Assembly (NCBI RefSeq): GCF_035117555.1
Contig: NZ_JAYKPK010000004.1
Location: forward strand, 296,768 to 360,767
Reading direction: 5' to 3'
Length of the DNA stretch: 64,000 nt
Origin: Yoonia sp035117555
GTDB taxonomy: Bacteria; Pseudomonadota; Alphaproteobacteria; Rhodobacterales; Rhodobacteraceae
Below the pieces are notes generated by a model. It was not told the origin of the DNA. It did not search any database and was given only the letters and a program-made list of their open reading frames with translations. The translations under genes and the position numbers were made by a program. Every line of letters begins with the position of its first letter. The stretch's first letter is position 1. Shown piece by piece: positions 63,864-64,000 of the stretch.

Positions 63864-64000
63864 CCGAGGGCTTCCTTCAATAAGTCCGCCTGCATGCTCA
63901 GATCCGCATACATCCGCTTCAGCCTGCGGTTCTCTTCCTCCATGGCTTTCATCTGGCTGACCATGGATGCATCCATGCCCCCATACTTCGCACGCCATTT
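63854..64000 (-). CDS. IS3-family transposase OrfA, copy 2, partial
   Basis: The C-terminal 48 codons of OrfA (KWRAKYGGMDASMVSQMKAM onward to LGKK). The start and helix-turn-helix lie past the window edge. Confidence 0.9.
   Translation of the reverse strand, partial: KWRAKYGGMDASMVSQMKAMEEENRRLKRMYADLSMQADLLKEALGKK

Larger units (their letters stand above)
56620..64000. mobile_element. composite island bounded by inverted IS3-family copies (right copy cut by window)
   Basis: Two inverted copies of the same IS (56620-57819 and 62990 to beyond the window) enclose 5170 bp of accessory DNA. The copies match residue for residue across the whole visible transposase, indicating a recent origin. 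Cargo is a protease-gasdermin-like pair, a Fic protein, and remnants of a recombinase, pRiA4b ORF-3 and AbiE. Both inner IS ends cut genes. The outer right end and any target duplication are outside the window, so unit mobility is inferred. Confidence 0.75.
62990..64000 (-). mobile_element. IS3-family insertion sequence, copy 2 (inverted, cut by window end)
   Basis: Mirror image of copy 1: each coordinate pair sums to 120809. The right inverted repeat begins GGGTAATCTCCCC at 62990. About 190 bp, including the outer end and the orfA start, lie beyond the window. The inner end cuts the AbiEi gene. Confidence 0.9.

Noticed and set aside
1..64000. tRNA genes, rRNA genes and CRISPR arrays
   Set aside because: I saw no cloverleaf-like gene, rRNA segment or regularly spaced direct repeats while reading; a covariance-model scan would be needed to exclude small RNAs fully.

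Overview
The window looks like an alphaproteobacterial chromosome of the Rhodobacteraceae (Roseobacter-type) lineage. The basis is the PccR/TTTGCAAA propionyl-CoA regulon, the choXWV-betICBA osmoprotectant locus, the short (446-residue) ProS, the ftsW-murG-murC-murB-ddl-ftsQAZ-lpxC-bamD-recN order, and a dispersed intergenic GCCTCCGGCGGGAGTATTT element. The genus cannot be fixed from the sequence alone. No tRNA, rRNA or CRISPR array was seen.

Layout. 1-5 kb: housekeeping and transport genes (end of 5-formyl-THF cyclo-ligase, yebC, an SLC13 permease, a metallophosphoesterase, a DMT exporter). 5-13.3 kb: choline uptake and choline-O-sulfate/choline oxidation to glycine betaine, with two divergent arms around a palindromic BetI-type operator. 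13.3-26.2 kb: propionyl-CoA assimilation, with PccR-type regulator, pccB, pccA and methylmalonyl-CoA mutase. Clusters of TTTGCAAA-type sites lie before pccB and before pccR, and an unexplained third pair lies at 17037-17066. A transporter, a DUF486 gene, a DUF2946-like/PepSY pair and small envelope genes are interleaved. 26.2-41.6 kb: a 52-residue YqaE/Pmp3 protein, a VOC protein, a TerB/J-domain protein, a nuclease-fold protein, an AI-2E permease-HdaA-ppk-ppx operon, proS, lolC/E-lolD and several exported proteins. 41.7-55.7 kb: cell-division and envelope (dcw) genes ftsW to recN, mostly overlapping and co-directional.

56.6-64.0 kb is an accessory island bounded by two inverted, apparently identical copies of one IS3-family element. 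The left copy (1200 bp) interrupts a DUF1194 gene inside its MIDAS motif; the right copy runs off the window. The 5.2 kb between them is a patchwork of remnants (serine recombinase 5' end, frameshifted pRiA4b ORF-3, winged-helix fragment, truncated AbiEi antitoxin and AbiEii toxin start), an intact class II Fic gene with its own palindrome, and an AT-richer two-gene cassette.

That cassette (57.8-59.3 kb) is the main candidate system. The first gene encodes a CHAT/caspase-like cysteine protease core (His117, Cys161/162). It overlaps by 7 nt a second gene encoding a 253-residue protein that I read as a divergent bacterial gasdermin with a short C-terminal tail. The usual gasdermin N-terminal lipidated Cys is absent, and the protease 5' end appears to have been replaced by the IS terminus. 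The same IS end supplies an in-frame ATG and about ten codons to both genes it truncates. The gasdermin call rests on pattern reading and needs a profile or structure search.
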